A stretch of 64,000 nt of DNA from Stentor coeruleus (Eukaryota; Ciliophora; Heterotrichea; Heterotrichida; Stentoridae). The translations under genes and the position numbers were made by a program. The notes under the pieces are model-generated. The model worked only from the letters and a program-made list of their open reading frames with translations, did no database searches and was not told the DNA's origin. Shown here one piece after another: positions 34,505 to 44,438 of the stretch. The stretch is from NCBI GenBank assembly GCA_001970955.1, contig MPUH01000219.1:1-64000 (forward strand), written 5' to 3'. The first letter of the stretch is position 1. Every line of letters starts with the position of its first letter.

Positions 34505-36145
34505 ATGGACATGCAATCTGCTATGAGCCAGCAGTGGAAGGATCGAGATAACAAAATATTTTCACAGAAAGCTGAAGTTAAAGCTAAAGAAAAGAAAAAG
34601 CTTACTGGGACACCGAAAATCGATCCACTAAGTAGAAAAATAGCTAAAATCGTAACCCAGCAAGAACTAGCCGAATTAGGCATAGCATCTAAAGATCCTA
34701 CACTGAAAAAGCCAACTTTTTCAATCCCAAAACCCACTCTTTCTAATGAATCTCCACAAAAGCCTTCCCCTCAATCCATTAACCATAATCTTCCTAAAAA
34801 TTCCCCTAAAAAACAACGAGAAACCCCAACAAAACCTTTAAATAAACCAATAGATGAACCTGAACCAAATCCAGGCCCAATAATCTTAGACCCATCTAGC
34901 TCAGAAGATCAACAAAAATCAAACAATTCGCCTCAAAAGCAAACCGAAATCCCTCATTTTATCACAACAAAAAATTCTGAATCTATCAAAAACAATATTG
35001 TCAAATCAGATCATGAAGAAATACTTGATAATTTTGAACATCTTCAAGTATCCCAAGAAGAACTTAAACGTGAATATCCTGAACTTGGGTTAAAAAATAC
35101 AGTTGAAGAATCAGATTTTTGTAATAATGAATTACATGATCAAGAAGGAGTATTTAAAGATTTGGATAATCAATATAAGTGTAATGAAAAACCACTAAAT
35201 AATCTTGATAAAAAAGAAGAAGTAATATTTGGCAATGAAGAAATAAAAGAAGAAAATAAAGAAGGAAATCAAGATGTTGGGAAAAAAGAACAAGATATAC
35301 TATTGAATAATATGGAATATAATAGTTCACCTGATAATTTAAGTTTAGTGATTAAAGAGCAAGTAGAAAAGCAAATGACAGGAAGCGAAAAAAATCATGG
35401 TGATAAAGAAATAAATTTAGAAAATGATAAAAAAGAGCTTGAGGTGAAAAATGATAGAGAATCAAATAGGTCGAGAACTGAAGGGAACTCTCTTAATAAA
35501 GGGCAAAATATACAGGGTTCTAAAGAAGGGGTAGTTGATAAGTTTAAGAATTTAAAAGGAGAATCGGCAAAGGCTCAGTTTTTGCATTTACATGAAGAAA
35601 AAATATTAAAAAATACCCCAAGATGTCATATCAATTTAACTAACTGTAGAACTTCACCGATATATTTCAGTGTTAGAGTTCCTTCTGATTCAAAAGTTAA
35701 GGTTGAGTCAGGAATAGGATCAGCAGGGTCTTTAAGGAAAATTTTATTACGTCAATTCCTTGACGAAAGCCAAAATTCAAAGGATTTTTATACTAAAAGC
35801 CTTGAGTGGCTACAGAATAGAGATGAAAAAATTAAAGAAATTCGTGATCAGAATAAAGATAAAGATTTAGAAGAATGCACTTTTGATCCTTATTTTGAAA
35901 AACATGAGAATATTAGAAGAAATACTTATAGCTTTGAATATAAAGCTACAATCAGTCCGCTTATCCAAAACTCGGAAAAAATGTCGGAACCTTATAATCC
36001 TAGGATATCTGAGAATATCATAAAATATGAGGCACTTTCACCAACTGATTATTTGGTAAAATATCCTGAGGGAGTCAATTTAGATAGGATCATGCAAATT
36101 GGGAAGCCAATGGTTTCCTACCGTAGTATTAATTTATTAAGATAA
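34505..36145 (+). CDS. Charged, partly coiled orphan protein
   Basis: I do not recognise this 546-aa protein. Residues 1-40 are Lys/Glu-rich, 60-150 are Pro/Ser/Lys-rich and probably disordered, 150-370 are Glu/Asn/Lys-rich with weak coiled coil. The C-terminal third has a more defined block, LEWLQNRDEKIKEIRDQNKD then LEECTFDPYF, a W-x-x-R-x-x-K...ECTFxP pattern that occurs in many ciliate coiled cytoskeletal proteins. That part probably mediates binding. No membrane segment or signal peptide. A basal body or cortical role is a guess. Confidence 0.72.
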   Translation: MDMQSAMSQQWKDRDNKIFSQKAEVKAKEKKKLTGTPKIDPLSRKIAKIVTQQELAELGIASKDPTLKKPTFSIPKPTLSNESPQKPSPQSINHNLPKNSPKKQRETPTKPLNKPIDEPEPNPGPIILDPSSSEDQQKSNNSPQKQTEIPHFITTKNSESIKNNIVKSDHEEILDNFEHLQVSQEELKREYPELGLKNTVEESDFCNNELHDQEGVFKDLDNQYKCNEKPLNNLDKKEEVIFGNEEIKEENKEGNQDVGKKEQDILLNNMEYNSSPDNLSLVIKEQVEKQMTGSEKNHGDKEINLENDKKELEVKNDRESNRSRTEGNSLNKGQNIQGSKEGVVDKFKNLKGESAKAQFLHLHEEKILKNTPRCHINLTNCRTSPIYFSVRVPSDSKVKVESGIGSAGSLRKILLRQFLDESQNSKDFYTKSLEWLQNRDEKIKEIRDQNKDKDLEECTFDPYFEKHENIRRNTYSFEYKATISPLIQNSEKMSEPYNPRISENIIKYEALSPTDYLVKYPEGVNLDRIMQIGKPMVSYRSINLLR

Positions 36146-36406
36146 AATTATTCTTAGTTAAATTGTTAATAGATTAAGATATTAATCTACTAAAACATAA
36201 AATATATATATATATGGAAGATATTCTAATTATTAAAATCTTATAATAAACACAGTTAATTAAAAACAAGTTATTTATAACAAAAACAAAATATGCTGAA
36301 ACAATTTTTTTCTCTTTTAATAACAATTTCTATAAACATTTGCAAATATATATTAATCTAAAAATGAATATTTAGTTTTAGACTTATAAACTCTTAAACT
36401 TTGTCT
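36146..36406. other. Intergenic, convergent ends
   Basis: About 260 bp including a short (TA)n run near 36208. Nothing else recognised. Confidence 0.4.
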
Positions 36407-38272
36407 TTAACTAGTAAAATATAAATAAACTAAAGCCACTATAGTAAAAAATATCAAAATAATCCACACTGAGCATATCGATACAACCAAAGCCCATAAA
36501 CTATAGCAATCTTAATAAAACTTACTATCTGTTATTGAAAGTCCAAAGCTATCAAAGAAATATCCAGCACCAACAAAAACCATTGTTAATTGGCCAGCAA
36601 CAATAATCCCAGTTAAAATAATAATAAAATAATGGAACCCAGAAGATCCTCGAGAAATGCCAGTAAAATTATACAAGAATAAAGAGAACAATGATGTTAT
36701 TATCCAGGCCATAAGCCAATTTCTTAGTCTGTGGTAAAGGATATTTGATGGACAGTCATTCTCATGATTTAAAAAAGCTATCCCTATAAAACTCTAATTG
36801 AATCTTACCTGAACATCAAAGGATATCAAGTGGAATGCGGTTAATGTGCAAATAAATGTCCAATTGAATCTAAAATAAAAATCGTCAAAAAAACCATAAT
36901 CGTAGAGAAGAGTAAAGAGGATAAGCAATAAAACTAAGAAAATTAAGCATATCCAGAATATTGTGATTGCCATAGATATTGACCATAGTTTATAAGAGTC
37001 TTTTTAGATATTACAGGATTTGCATTCAGTATCATGGAAAACTATTGATGAACCTACTAAAAGCCAAGTAAACATAAATAAGATAATCAAAATTAAACTG
37101 ACTCTTAGAAAAACTTCTGCATAAGTTAATTTACTCCAAGACCTTAATAAAAAGCCAGTATTAAGAATCAGATTAACTAGTAAAGCAAAACAAAAAACTG
37201 TCCATATAATTAACCATTGCCTTAATAAATATTACCTTATATTTTTACAATCTTCGTCGGTTGTATTAAGATAATAAATTCCAACAACATCCTAAATATC
37301 AGCTACGAATGGAAAGAATAATAATAAAAACATTATCAACATATACAAAGACTTTTTGAGCTTTGGAAACTTGAAGTCCAATAAACATTGTAATACTCCT
37401 AGTTTATACAAGAAAATAAAAGCCATTGCAATAACTAGAAGACCAGTAACAATAATCCACATGATCAAAACTGCCATAGAAACAGCCCAAATCCCTTGAG
37501 AATCTGAATAAAACTAACCTTTTTCACATTCAGAATTAGTAAAAACTTTGCTTACTCCCACCCAAACCCATGAAAACATAAATCCACCAAGACAATATAC
37601 TAAAACTTTCAATATCTTTTCAAACAAAGTTAAATCTTGCCAATCCTCTATAATAAACCCAGTGTTAAATATAGCTACTATAATAAAAGCAAAATTAGAT
37701 GCAATCCAAACAATAAGCCATTTTCTAATTTTTGCTTACCTTATTTCACTACAATCATTATTATTTTTATCGATATAAATCAACCCAGCTATATCCTATA
37801 TATCATGTACAAACGGCAAAAACAGAAATAGAAATACCAAAGCATGTTTAAAAGAAGAAGTCGATGGTTTTGTAATCATATAAAATTTCCTATGGTAATC
37901 AATATTTCTATCATGACTTACATGAACAGATGCTAATTCTTCAAAGGATTCATTAGCAAGACTATTTCGTCTAATATTTTGATTAATCCCTGAACTAGAG
38001 TTATTAAAATTCTGCATATTTTGCGTATTTGATTGATTCTTTACAGTATTTATAACTGAACTCTTGTTTTTTGTTGTTATTTCTTCAATTAACCCTAACA
38101 ATTGAAAGTTTTTTTTTAGTTTATTAGGCAAGACATGAAAGACACTTCGACATATAGGGCATTCAATGGTATTGTTAGAGATCATTGATACTGTGCATTT
38201 ATAGCAAAAACTATGCCCACAATCAAGAATACGAGGATCCTCATAGATGCCAAAACAGATAATACAATCCAT
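36407..38272 (-). CDS. RING-finger protein with three polytopic membrane repeats and eight 15-nt introns
   Basis: The N-terminus is a C3HC4 RING (CIICFGIYEDPRILDCGHSF, then CPICRSVF), followed by an Asn/Ser-rich linker and then three repeated membrane units of about 140 residues with R-x-W-L-x-x-W, N-T-G-F and VG...F patterns. The frame is interrupted eight times; each break is a 15-nt intron: 37796-37810, 37725-37739, 37504-37518, 37292-37306, 37221-37235, 37000-37014, 36794-36808 and 36511-36525. With them removed the protein is 581 aa and ends at TAA 36407-36409. Introns fall at the same three places in each repeat, except one missing in the third. It is probably a membrane-anchored E3 ubiquitin ligase; target and compartment unknown. 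Confidence 0.78.
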
Positions 38273-39458
38273 GAATAATTATAGAATATATGAACTAACA
38301 GATAACTAGGATAAAAAGAAAGGGTTAATGGAATCTAAGATGAAAAAAGAGATGATTAGAAATTAAGAGTGAATAAAGGGGCTAAAGTAATAATTATAAT
38401 ATTTTGATAAAAAGGAAGAAAATTTTTTGTACATATTTGCAGTTGTTACGATTTTGTATGAAAACAATATTTTTAAGGTAAATTGTAGGGAGAAATAAAG
38501 TTATAGAAAATATTTAATAAATTTACAAGTGATTCAGAAATAGTAACCTTATGTCTAAAATTTTACAATTAGAATTTGACTTTCTACCCATAGAAGTACA
38601 AAATATCATAAGTCGACTAAAATGATTTCTTGACAATTATAGTTAGATTTTAAGACAAAATTTAGAAAAAGTATACATAAGCAAAATCAAGATTTAGAAA
38701 TAAACTTATAAAAAGCGATTTAAAAATTGATTAAATTCCCCATTAGGCTTTATAGTTAGTTGGAAAACCACTCAAATAAGAAATCATTAGCTAAAAAGTA
38801 AATTAATCCAGTGTAAAAACAGTATTTTTGCTATAAACCTAAATATAAAATGATTATTTAAACCTTTAATCTATATATATTATGCTAAGAAAATAATTGA
38901 TTATAAAATATCATTGTATAAATCATTATTGAGTTTGATTCTATTTTGTTTAGTTTACCTTGTATTATAAGATTTTAGTCTATCCTGAAAAAAATCAATC
39001 TAGTAGAATAACTTTATTTTGTTTCTTTTAAGTGTAATACAAAAAACTTAAGTTAAAAATAAACGAAAGCAATTTGAAATTTTAAATTCTCTGTGCATTT
39101 AATATTTTATCTAAACTTGTGTAATTATATATGCCATGCAAGCAAAGAAGGGCAAGAAATCAAGGGAAATTTTTAAGTTTTACTAACTACTAGCTCAACT
39201 AGAACATACAAAAAAAGTTTTAGTTATTGATAAATAAAAGAAAACCATGATGCTTATTAAAGCCAAACTTTAAAATTTGAGTTTATATATTTTTAAGGTT
39301 ATAAAGTTCAATTATAATAAAGAATTAAACATCAAATCATGCTTAAATTACGAAAATTTCACTTTTCCAAAGTATATGTAGTTCAAGTTGCATGCATATT
39401 TCATTTAAAAAAAATATAGACATTTTTTGGATAATTATATGATTTTATATTGATTAAA
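38273..39458. other. Intergenic, divergent, about 1.2 kb
   Basis: The longest gene-free stretch of the window. AT-rich, no open frame above 60 codons, no recognised RNA gene or repeat. Confidence 0.45.
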
Positions 39459-40406
39459 ATGGAAAGCTCAATTGATCGTGAGTGCATGGCTAATTCAAGT
39501 CAGCAATGCACATTTTGCTCTAAAGTTATTCATGAGACCGAAAAAACTTCTGTTATTTATTTATCCTGCAATAATCATTTTATATGCTCAAAAGTTTGTG
39601 CAAATGAATTTGCTATCATATGCACAGAAAATAACATCTTAAACTGGGAATCTACCCAATGCTTTATATGCTCAATACCGCTATCAAAAGATTTTTATAG
39701 AAGCATATATGGCGAATATTTTGAAGAAATAGTCAAAAAAGCTTATGATGAAATTGTTCCAGATTTTACATGTGCAATATGCTATAAAATTTATAAAATC
39801 ACTGATTCTATAATCCTTCAATGCAATCATAAATATTGTAGAAATTGCCTTAAAATCTATCTGGAGTATAAAATAAATGAAGCTAAAGTTTCAAAAGAAG
39901 ACCTTGCATGCCCTGAATGCAATTTATTCATTCACATTTCTTATTTAAAGGAAATTGTTGATTCTGAGATTTTTATTAAATACGAATTTTTTTCTATGGA
40001 AAAGTGGACTCCAAAGCTCCAATATGGAGAATTTTTTTATTGCTGCAATGGGGTTGACTGTAATTATAAAGCTATTCTTAGTAAGAGAGCTGAAGAATTC
40101 GAGTGCCCTAGATGCAGAAAAAAATGCTGCCCTAAATGCAAAGAAGAAGTTCATAAAAGCTTAACCTGTGAAGAATCTATTAAAAAGAAAAAAGATGCAT
40201 TGGATGAAGAAATATTCAATAATTCACTTAAAAGCTCTGGCTATATACGATGCCCATGGTGCGGAAATGGAATAGAAAAAATAACTGGATGCAACTTTGT
40301 AACCTGCTTATCAAGCCAATGCAGAGGGCAAAAATACTTATGTTTCGACTGCAGAAATGGGCTTTCCCAAGATCATCAACAGCATAATTGCATACGAACT
40401 AATTAA
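39459..40406 (+). CDS. RBR-type E3 ubiquitin ligase
   Basis: The first ATG is at 39459, because the open frame before it begins with TTG. The 315-aa protein contains an N-terminal Cys-rich segment (about 15-75), RING1 (CAICYKIY...CNHKYCRNCL...CPEC), an in-between-RING domain (YCCNGVDC...CPRCRKKCCPKC) and RING2 (CPWCGNGIEKITGCNFVTC). The Cys in I-E-K-x-x-G-C is the one that accepts ubiquitin in parkin and HOIP, so it should be an active RING/HECT hybrid. The end is compact, without a long regulatory tail. A decayed copy of its first third lies at 51430-51640. Confidence 0.88.
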   Translation: MESSIDRECMANSSQQCTFCSKVIHETEKTSVIYLSCNNHFICSKVCANEFAIICTENNILNWESTQCFICSIPLSKDFYRSIYGEYFEEIVKKAYDEIVPDFTCAICYKIYKITDSIILQCNHKYCRNCLKIYLEYKINEAKVSKEDLACPECNLFIHISYLKEIVDSEIFIKYEFFSMEKWTPKLQYGEFFYCCNGVDCNYKAILSKRAEEFECPRCRKKCCPKCKEEVHKSLTCEESIKKKKDALDEEIFNNSLKSSGYIRCPWCGNGIEKITGCNFVTCLSSQCRGQKYLCFDCRNGLSQDHQQHNCIRTN

Positions 40407-40410
40407 TCTT

Positions 40411-40590
40411 AACTTAGTTATTAGGAAAATTAAAATCAGTAACAGGATCTCCAAGTTCTTTTTCATTATAATCTTCATTAGTTCTTCAGCTAATTCTTCT
40501 CCCTTTCATCTAACTATAACAATTTATTCCTAAACCTTGGAGGCTTAACCTCTTTTTCTCAAAATCTTCCTCATAGTCTTATATTAACTA
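40411..40590 (-). pseudogene. Relic of the AGC kinase 3' end
   Basis: This short stretch aligns base for base, with small gaps, to the 3' end of the ankyrin-PH-AGC kinase gene (51928-52135): ATCTCCAAGTTCTT, TCATAATCTTCAT-type, AATTCTTC and TTTTTCTC blocks occur in the same order and strand. It begins just after the RBR stop codon, as the intact kinase does after the RBR relic. It has no open frame of its own. It is a remnant of an old duplication of the RBR-kinase pair. Confidence 0.75.
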
Positions 40591-40595
40591 TAAAT

Positions 40596-41360
40596 CTACT
40601 CTTTTATTAATTCATTAAGATCCAGAGATTTCAAGCAAGTCATTTTATCCAGCTGATATTCCAAACTTTCTAAATCTAAAATCTGCAAAGTCACAAGGCT
40701 CTGTTCAAAAAAACTCTGTCTTTTATTCGACTTAAGCAACTTCACATATTTAGAAGATTTTTCATTTATAAGTGCCTGTTTTATATTATTCGGAATAGTT
40801 TCAAGTACTTTGGATATATATTTTTTATAATCCGTGATATCAGATGCCGCATTTAGAAATGATTTTTCAACTCTGTCATGCATTTTAACTCTAAATTCTT
40901 CAATTTTCTTCTTCTGATTATAAGCTTTCTGTTTAAAAACATTCAAATTTGACTTAAGTTCTCCTAAATTACTGTTTATAAGTTTGTATTTTTCCAAGTC
41001 GCTTGATGATTTGAGAACTCCACTCCATGATAAATTTATTAAATCTTTTCTTATCGAATCTTCTAAAGTTAAAGCACAACTATAACAGACTCTTATAAGT
41101 GTAACTTTAGATATATCAAAATATTTAGGTTCACAAGACAAGCAATAATCACAAACATAATTAGTCTCATCATTACAAAGTTCTTCAGCCCAGACATGAT
41201 CTTGAGTTAAGCTTTCTTTAACAATAATATCATAGCAGCTTTCACATATATACTTATTTAAATGTCCAGGAATATTCATAGAATCTTTATAGCTTGAACA
41301 AAATTCACAAGGCTCTAACATAATATAATTATCAAACACAAAAAAAAAAATAGTTTTCAT
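40596..41360 (-). CDS. Zinc-binding Cys-rich protein with coiled coil
   Basis: I do not recognise a named family. The N-terminal part has pairs of Cys (CEFC, CESC, CDYC, CYSC) with an intervening C/H pattern over about residues 17-95 that could bind two zinc ions, like a B-box or LIM-like cross-brace. The rest (about 130-254) is charged and helical. The first ATG at 41360 gives an odd hydrophobic leader (MKTIFFFVF); the ATG at 41321 (MLEPCEFC) looks the better start. It may be a TRIM-like adaptor near the RBR ligase, but that link is only by position. Confidence 0.65.
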   Translation of the reverse strand: MKTIFFFVFDNYIMLEPCEFCSSYKDSMNIPGHLNKYICESCYDIIVKESLTQDHVWAEELCNDETNYVCDYCLSCEPKYFDISKVTLIRVCYSCALTLEDSIRKDLINLSWSGVLKSSSDLEKYKLINSNLGELKSNLNVFKQKAYNQKKKIEEFRVKMHDRVEKSFLNAASDITDYKKYISKVLETIPNNIKQALINEKSSKYVKLLKSNKRQSFFEQSLVTLQILDLESLEYQLDKMTCLKSLDLNELIKE

Positions 41361-41452
41361 AAAATTTATTATCAGAAATCAATTATATACAATAAACTTT
41401 TATTAAATTCAATTTTTTTACCTTACATCTATAATATTCCTTATTTCTACTA

Positions 41453-42556
41453 TTATTCTAAAATTTTATCATTCTTTGGTATTGACATACTCTTCCATTT
41501 TCTTCCATACAATTTCTAAATATTCCTTACCGCAAGTGCAACATTAGCTATTGATTTAACAGCATGTGAAAGTTCTTCATTAGTAATAACAATTTCTTCA
41601 TATCTTGTAGGTGAAAGTGGAAATGAATTTCTATTAAGCCATGGGTCTTGTAGAACTTCAAAAAGTTTAATTCGAGTTTCAGGGTTTTTATCTAATAATC
41701 TTCTTAAAAGGTTTTCAAGTTCATCATCAAAATGTGGGTTGAATTCAAGCCTAAAACTCAGAATATTTTCAAAAATATCAGCGACACTATCAGCTTGAAA
41801 AGGGAGTTTTTTATAAACAAGTGCATATAAAATAATACCAAGAGCCCAAATATCCGCAGCTTTACCTGAAAAACCTCTTGGTCCTGAACCACAGCATTCC
41901 GGTGGGAAAAAATGAAAGGTCCCAATTGTTTTGCTTTGTCTATCATTGCCTTCAAATATAGTCGATTGTCCGAAATCCGCAATTTTTACTTGCCAACGAT
42001 CTGTAAGCATAATATTTTGTGGTTTAAGGTCTCTATGTATAATATTATGATAATGCAAATACTCAAGACCACAAACTGTATCTCTAAAAATTTTCCTAAT
42101 AAGGTTTTCTGGTATATCTGCGTTGTTATTCCAAGGACTATAAAAACTTTGACTGTCATCATCCCATTCTAATAATGATCCTTTTTGACAATAAACCATT
42201 ATCATATAAAGCTTGTCACTTTCTTCGTCATCAATGACTTCACGTAATTTGACGATGTTTTGATGTTTGAGTTTTTTCATTATTGCAATCTCGTGGACTA
42301 TGTCGTCTAAAGCGTTGCGGATTATAACTTTGCCTTCGTTGTTTCTGTGGATTTCACGTTTTTTACGTAGAAGAGCTTTGTTTATTACTTTAACTGCAAA
42401 GTAGTGACCTCCATGTGTACAGAGTTTCACCTTGCCATAAGAACCTTCACCGATTTTACGAAGGATTGTGTATTGGTTGACCATTGTGTTACCATCTTTG
42501 TCTAAACCTACTATAAGATTTGATGTTATGATTGGGCTTTTTAAATCGTCTTCCAT
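41453..42556 (-). CDS. CaMKK-like Ser/Thr protein kinase
   Basis: The kinase domain (about 28-310) has GEGSYGKVKLC, the Lys in YFAVKVINK, a long insert KREIHRNNEGK between beta strands, HRDLKPQN, DFGQS and GTFHFFPPEC...FSGKAADIWALG. That activation segment and the insert position match CaMKK and the related SnRK/AMPK-activating kinases, which phosphorylate other kinases. A 15-nt intron at 41516-41530 (GTAAGGAATATTTAG) near the 3' end restores 20 more residues and a stop at TAA 41453. Predicted 362 aa. No calmodulin-binding helix is obvious, so Ca control is uncertain. Confidence 0.82.
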
Positions 42557-42937
42557 TAGTATTAGATAATTATCAAATAACTTTTTTTTTTCATCTTGGA
42601 AAAATTGAATGAAAGTTGAGAGCTTTATGTGATATTAAAATAGATTTTCTGATGTGTATATTGAATTTATTATAATAGATTTTATTAGTTGTGTGTTTTA
42701 GTATAAAGAGATTGGTGAAGATTTAAACCTGGTTAGACTTATGATCATTATTGTGAGTTAATATTCTGCGTTTATATTTTTCAGGACTAGAGATACAACT
42801 AGCATAGAATTCAGCTTTAAAACAGTTAAACTTAAATTATAAATCTAAAATTCATCACATATTATGTTATGAAATGCCTCATATTTTAAAATATATTAGA
42901 TACCAAAAATTCATTATCCAACATTAAATCTCTAAAA
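42557..42937. other. Intergenic, divergent kinase promoters
   Basis: About 380 bp between the starts of the CaMKK-like and CDPK-like genes. AT-rich; no recognised site. Confidence 0.45.
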
Positions 42938-44308
42938 ATGGGAGCATGTCTGAGCAGCAACTCCAATAAAAGGACCAATAATCAATCTCTTCCTCCAAAA
43001 GTCGCAAAGTATATCAAGTTCCTAGATCACAACGGAAGCTTAACAGACTCATACACCATGGTCAAAAAAATAGGTGAAGGAGCTACAAGTAATGTCAAGC
43101 TTATAACCTGTAAGCACACTACAATCCAAAGAGCAGTGAAATCCATATCAATTTCTAATGAAAAACTGCGTATAAAAGCTGAACGAGAAATCGAGATTTT
43201 GAAAAAAATTGACCATCCTTGTATGCTTAGATCAATTGAAAGTTATAAAGAACCAAATACAATCCATATAATTTCTGAGTACTATGAAGGGCCTAGTTTA
43301 TATGATGTGCTAAAAGAAGGACAAGGGCTTAGTGAAAAAGTTGCTATAAAATATATGCATTATATAATCTCAGGGTTAACTTATTTGCATAATTTAGGGA
43401 TAATGCATCGAGATATCAAACCTGAAAACCTGGTTTTTGAATCTTCAGACCCTGAAGCTTTGTTAAAAATAATAGACTTTGGCTCAGCGCAGTATTTAAA
43501 CAAGAAATTCTATAAGAAAAAATGTGGGACGATACTTTACATGAGCCCTCAAGTACTTGAATGCAAATACACTGAAAAATGTGATATTTGGAGTGCAGGG
43601 ATAATTTTTTATATAATGATTTCTGGATCTCATCCTTTTTATAGCGATACAGAACAAGACCTTCTAGACAAAATCAGACATTTACCCTTACAATTTAAAT
43701 CTCCTAAATGGTCAAATATATCTTCAGAAACTAAACAGCTTATTTCTATAATGCTCTCAAAAAAAGAAATAGAAAGACCTTGTTTGAATGAAATAAGAAA
43801 AAGACTAAACTTTTCAATTGATATTAATGAAAGAAAAATAAAAAACGCTTATTCTCAGATAATAAACTATAAGAGTTTATCAGAATTACATAGATGTATT
43901 GTTAATATAAGCTTGATTAAGATAATCAATAGTGAAAAAGCTGGGAAAATATTCTTATATCTTGATGCAGATGGGGATGGTCTTGTGAAAATACAAGATT
44001 TACTATGTAATGATCCTGAGAAACTAAAAGAGAGTTCGAAAATTTTTAGAGAGTTTGAAAATGATTATTTGACTTTTAATGAGTTTATAATTGCGTATTC
44101 TGATTGGGGTGAAGTTTTAGGAAATGATGTGATTAGGGCAATTTTTCAATTGATGGATAAGGATAAAGATGAAAATCTGACTTTGAAAGATTTGGAAAAA
44201 TACTGTGCTAGGCCGATGATACTTGAAAATGAGATATGCAAAGGAGAAAAACCTGAAGACTGCTTAATAAAATATGATGATTTTGTATCAGCTCCACATA
44301 TATCATAA
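42938..44308 (+). CDS. CDPK-like kinase with EF-hands and likely myristoylated N-terminus
   Basis: The N-terminus MGACLSSNSN has Gly2 and Cys4, the pattern for myristoylation and palmitoylation, so membrane attachment is likely. The kinase (about 38-295) has GEGATSNVKL, HRDIKPENLV, DFGSAQYL and MSPQVLE, where APE is replaced by SPQ. A junction helix and EF-hands follow: DADGDGLVKIQD and DKDKDENLTLKD fit the 12-residue Ca-binding loop, while two others (near ENDYLTFNEF and the C-terminus) lack Asp/Glu at key places. This is the layout of calcium-dependent protein kinases of ciliates, plants and apicomplexans. 456 aa, no intron. Confidence 0.86.
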   Translation: MGACLSSNSNKRTNNQSLPPKVAKYIKFLDHNGSLTDSYTMVKKIGEGATSNVKLITCKHTTIQRAVKSISISNEKLRIKAEREIEILKKIDHPCMLRSIESYKEPNTIHIISEYYEGPSLYDVLKEGQGLSEKVAIKYMHYIISGLTYLHNLGIMHRDIKPENLVFESSDPEALLKIIDFGSAQYLNKKFYKKKCGTILYMSPQVLECKYTEKCDIWSAGIIFYIMISGSHPFYSDTEQDLLDKIRHLPLQFKSPKWSNISSETKQLISIMLSKKEIERPCLNEIRKRLNFSIDINERKIKNAYSQIINYKSLSELHRCIVNISLIKIINSEKAGKIFLYLDADGDGLVKIQDLLCNDPEKLKESSKIFREFENDYLTFNEFIIAYSDWGEVLGNDVIRAIFQLMDKDKDENLTLKDLEKYCARPMILENEICKGEKPEDCLIKYDDFVSAPHIS

Positions 44309-44438
44309 GGTAATATAAAGTTTCACGCCTAATTTTTATTAGCTAAAAATCATATAAAACTATATTATTTCATATATACTCAATATATAAGTCTTTAATA
44401 ATACTCATCCTAACATAATTACTAATCTAAACCACTAA

